Shown: piece after piece, positions 5,494-5,938 of the stretch
Position numbering within the stretch: position 1 is the first letter of the stretch
Layout: each line of letters starts with the position of its first letter
DNA from: an uncultured Flavobacterium sp.
GTDB lineage: Bacteria; Bacteroidota; Bacteroidia; Flavobacteriales; Flavobacteriaceae
Direction: 5' to 3'
NCBI RefSeq assembly: GCF_946481155.1
Contig: NZ_CAMLMK010000136.1
Location: 1-5,938 of the forward strand
Length of the DNA stretch: 5,938 nt
Position numbers and translations under genes: made by a program
Notes under the pieces: model-generated
Databases searched by the model: none
What the model was told of the DNA's origin: nothing
Seen by the model: the letters and a program-made list of their open reading frames with translations, nothing else

Positions 5494-5938
5494 TTGGGAT
5501 AGAAATTTTAAAAGTGGTTTGGTGTTCTTCCGAAATAAGCTCTAAGGTTCCGCCATGCTTGGCAACTATATTTTTAGCGTAATACAAACCGATGCCAAAT
5601 CCTTTTTCATTGTGAAGGTTGTTTTGCGGAATACGGTAAAATTTATCGAAAATTTTTCCCTGATGCATTTTATCAATACCTGTTCCGTTATCTGAAATTT
5701 CAATCAACAGACTCTTATTATCCTGATTAACAGCAATATTTATTTCTTCACCACCATATTTTATAGCATTGTCGATAAGGTTAGAAATTACATTCTCAAA
5801 ATGAAAACTGTCAATATTGGCAATAATTTCCTTGCTTGAGCTATTCAGCAAAATCTTTTTTTCAGTGTTGATCCGTAGTTTTTCAACAACATGATTGATC
5901 AGCCCGACAATTTCAGCATTTGTCTTTTGCAATTGCAG
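5486..5938 (-). CDS. Sensor histidine kinase, C-terminal ATPase domain (partial, 5' end outside window)
   Basis: The last 150 residues are visible and the frame stays open through the right edge, so the sensor part, any membrane segments and the phosphorylated His are missing. A TTG at 5930-5932 is not the start: the codons before it (Leu, Gln) continue the linker LQLQKTNAEI that normally joins the HisKA dimerisation helices to the ATPase domain. Numbering from the edge, the HATPase_c domain shows the N box NLIDNAIKYG (53-62), G1 box DNGTGI (83-88), F box FDKFYR (97-102) and G2 box GFGIGL (113-118), so ATP binding is intact. The protein ends IPNE. It should phosphorylate the overlapping response regulator; the signal sensed cannot be read from this part. 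Confidence 0.95.
   Translation of the reverse strand: MQLQKTNAEIVGLINHVVEKLRINTEKKILLNSSSKEIIANIDSFHFENVISNLIDNAIKYGGEEINIAVNQDNKSLLIEISDNGTGIDKMHQGKIFDKFYRIPQNNLHNEKGFGIGLYYAKNIVAKHGGTLELISEEHQTTFKISIPNE

Noticed and set aside
5930..5932. TTG as start codon of the kinase fragment
   Set aside because: The frame continues upstream through the window edge with linker-like sequence, and a kinase without its dimerisation helices would be non-functional; the gene is simply cut by the window.

Overview
The window looks like a flavobacterial (Bacteroidota) chromosome segment. The evidence is AT-rich sequence, leaders that are A-rich and lack Shine-Dalgarno motifs, three matches to the Bacteroidota -7 promoter element TAnnTTTG, a secreted enzyme ending in a type IX secretion (T9SS) sorting domain, and a tRNA gene without an encoded CCA. 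A genus (Flavobacterium, Chryseobacterium or a relative) cannot be fixed from the sequence alone.

Layout. Positions 1-105 hold the last 34 codons of a plus-strand gene whose tail resembles GTP cyclohydrolase II (RibA/RibBA). A tRNA-Ser(UGA) gene follows at 264-348, with a near-consensus promoter (200-230) and an intrinsic terminator (351-384). The short region 349-602 separates plus- and minus-strand transcription and is dense in hairpins: terminators at 351-384, 435-463 and 564-609, plus a weaker stem at 481-507. No gene was found in it.

Everything from 603 to the right edge is on the minus strand. In order of transcription (right to left) it holds the C-terminal ATPase part of a sensor histidine kinase (cut by the window edge), an OmpR-type response regulator overlapping it by 8 bp, a 509-residue cytoplasmic TPR-like helical-repeat protein with its own promoter, a 655-residue secreted calcineurin-like metallophosphatase with its own promoter, and a small four-helix DoxX-like membrane protein 26 bp behind the phosphatase.

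How the genes may work together. Kinase and regulator are a translationally coupled two-component pair. Phosphatase and DoxX-like gene probably share a transcript ending at the hairpin 564-609. The TPR-like protein appears to be a single-gene unit. A link from the two-component system to the TPR-like or phosphatase gene is possible from position but nothing in the sequence proves it.

I do not see a clear novel system such as a defence island, CRISPR array, mobile element or retroelement. The least explained items are the TPR-like orphan, the departures of the phosphatase active site from classical purple acid phosphatases, and an imperfect duplication at the 3' end of the TPR-like gene.
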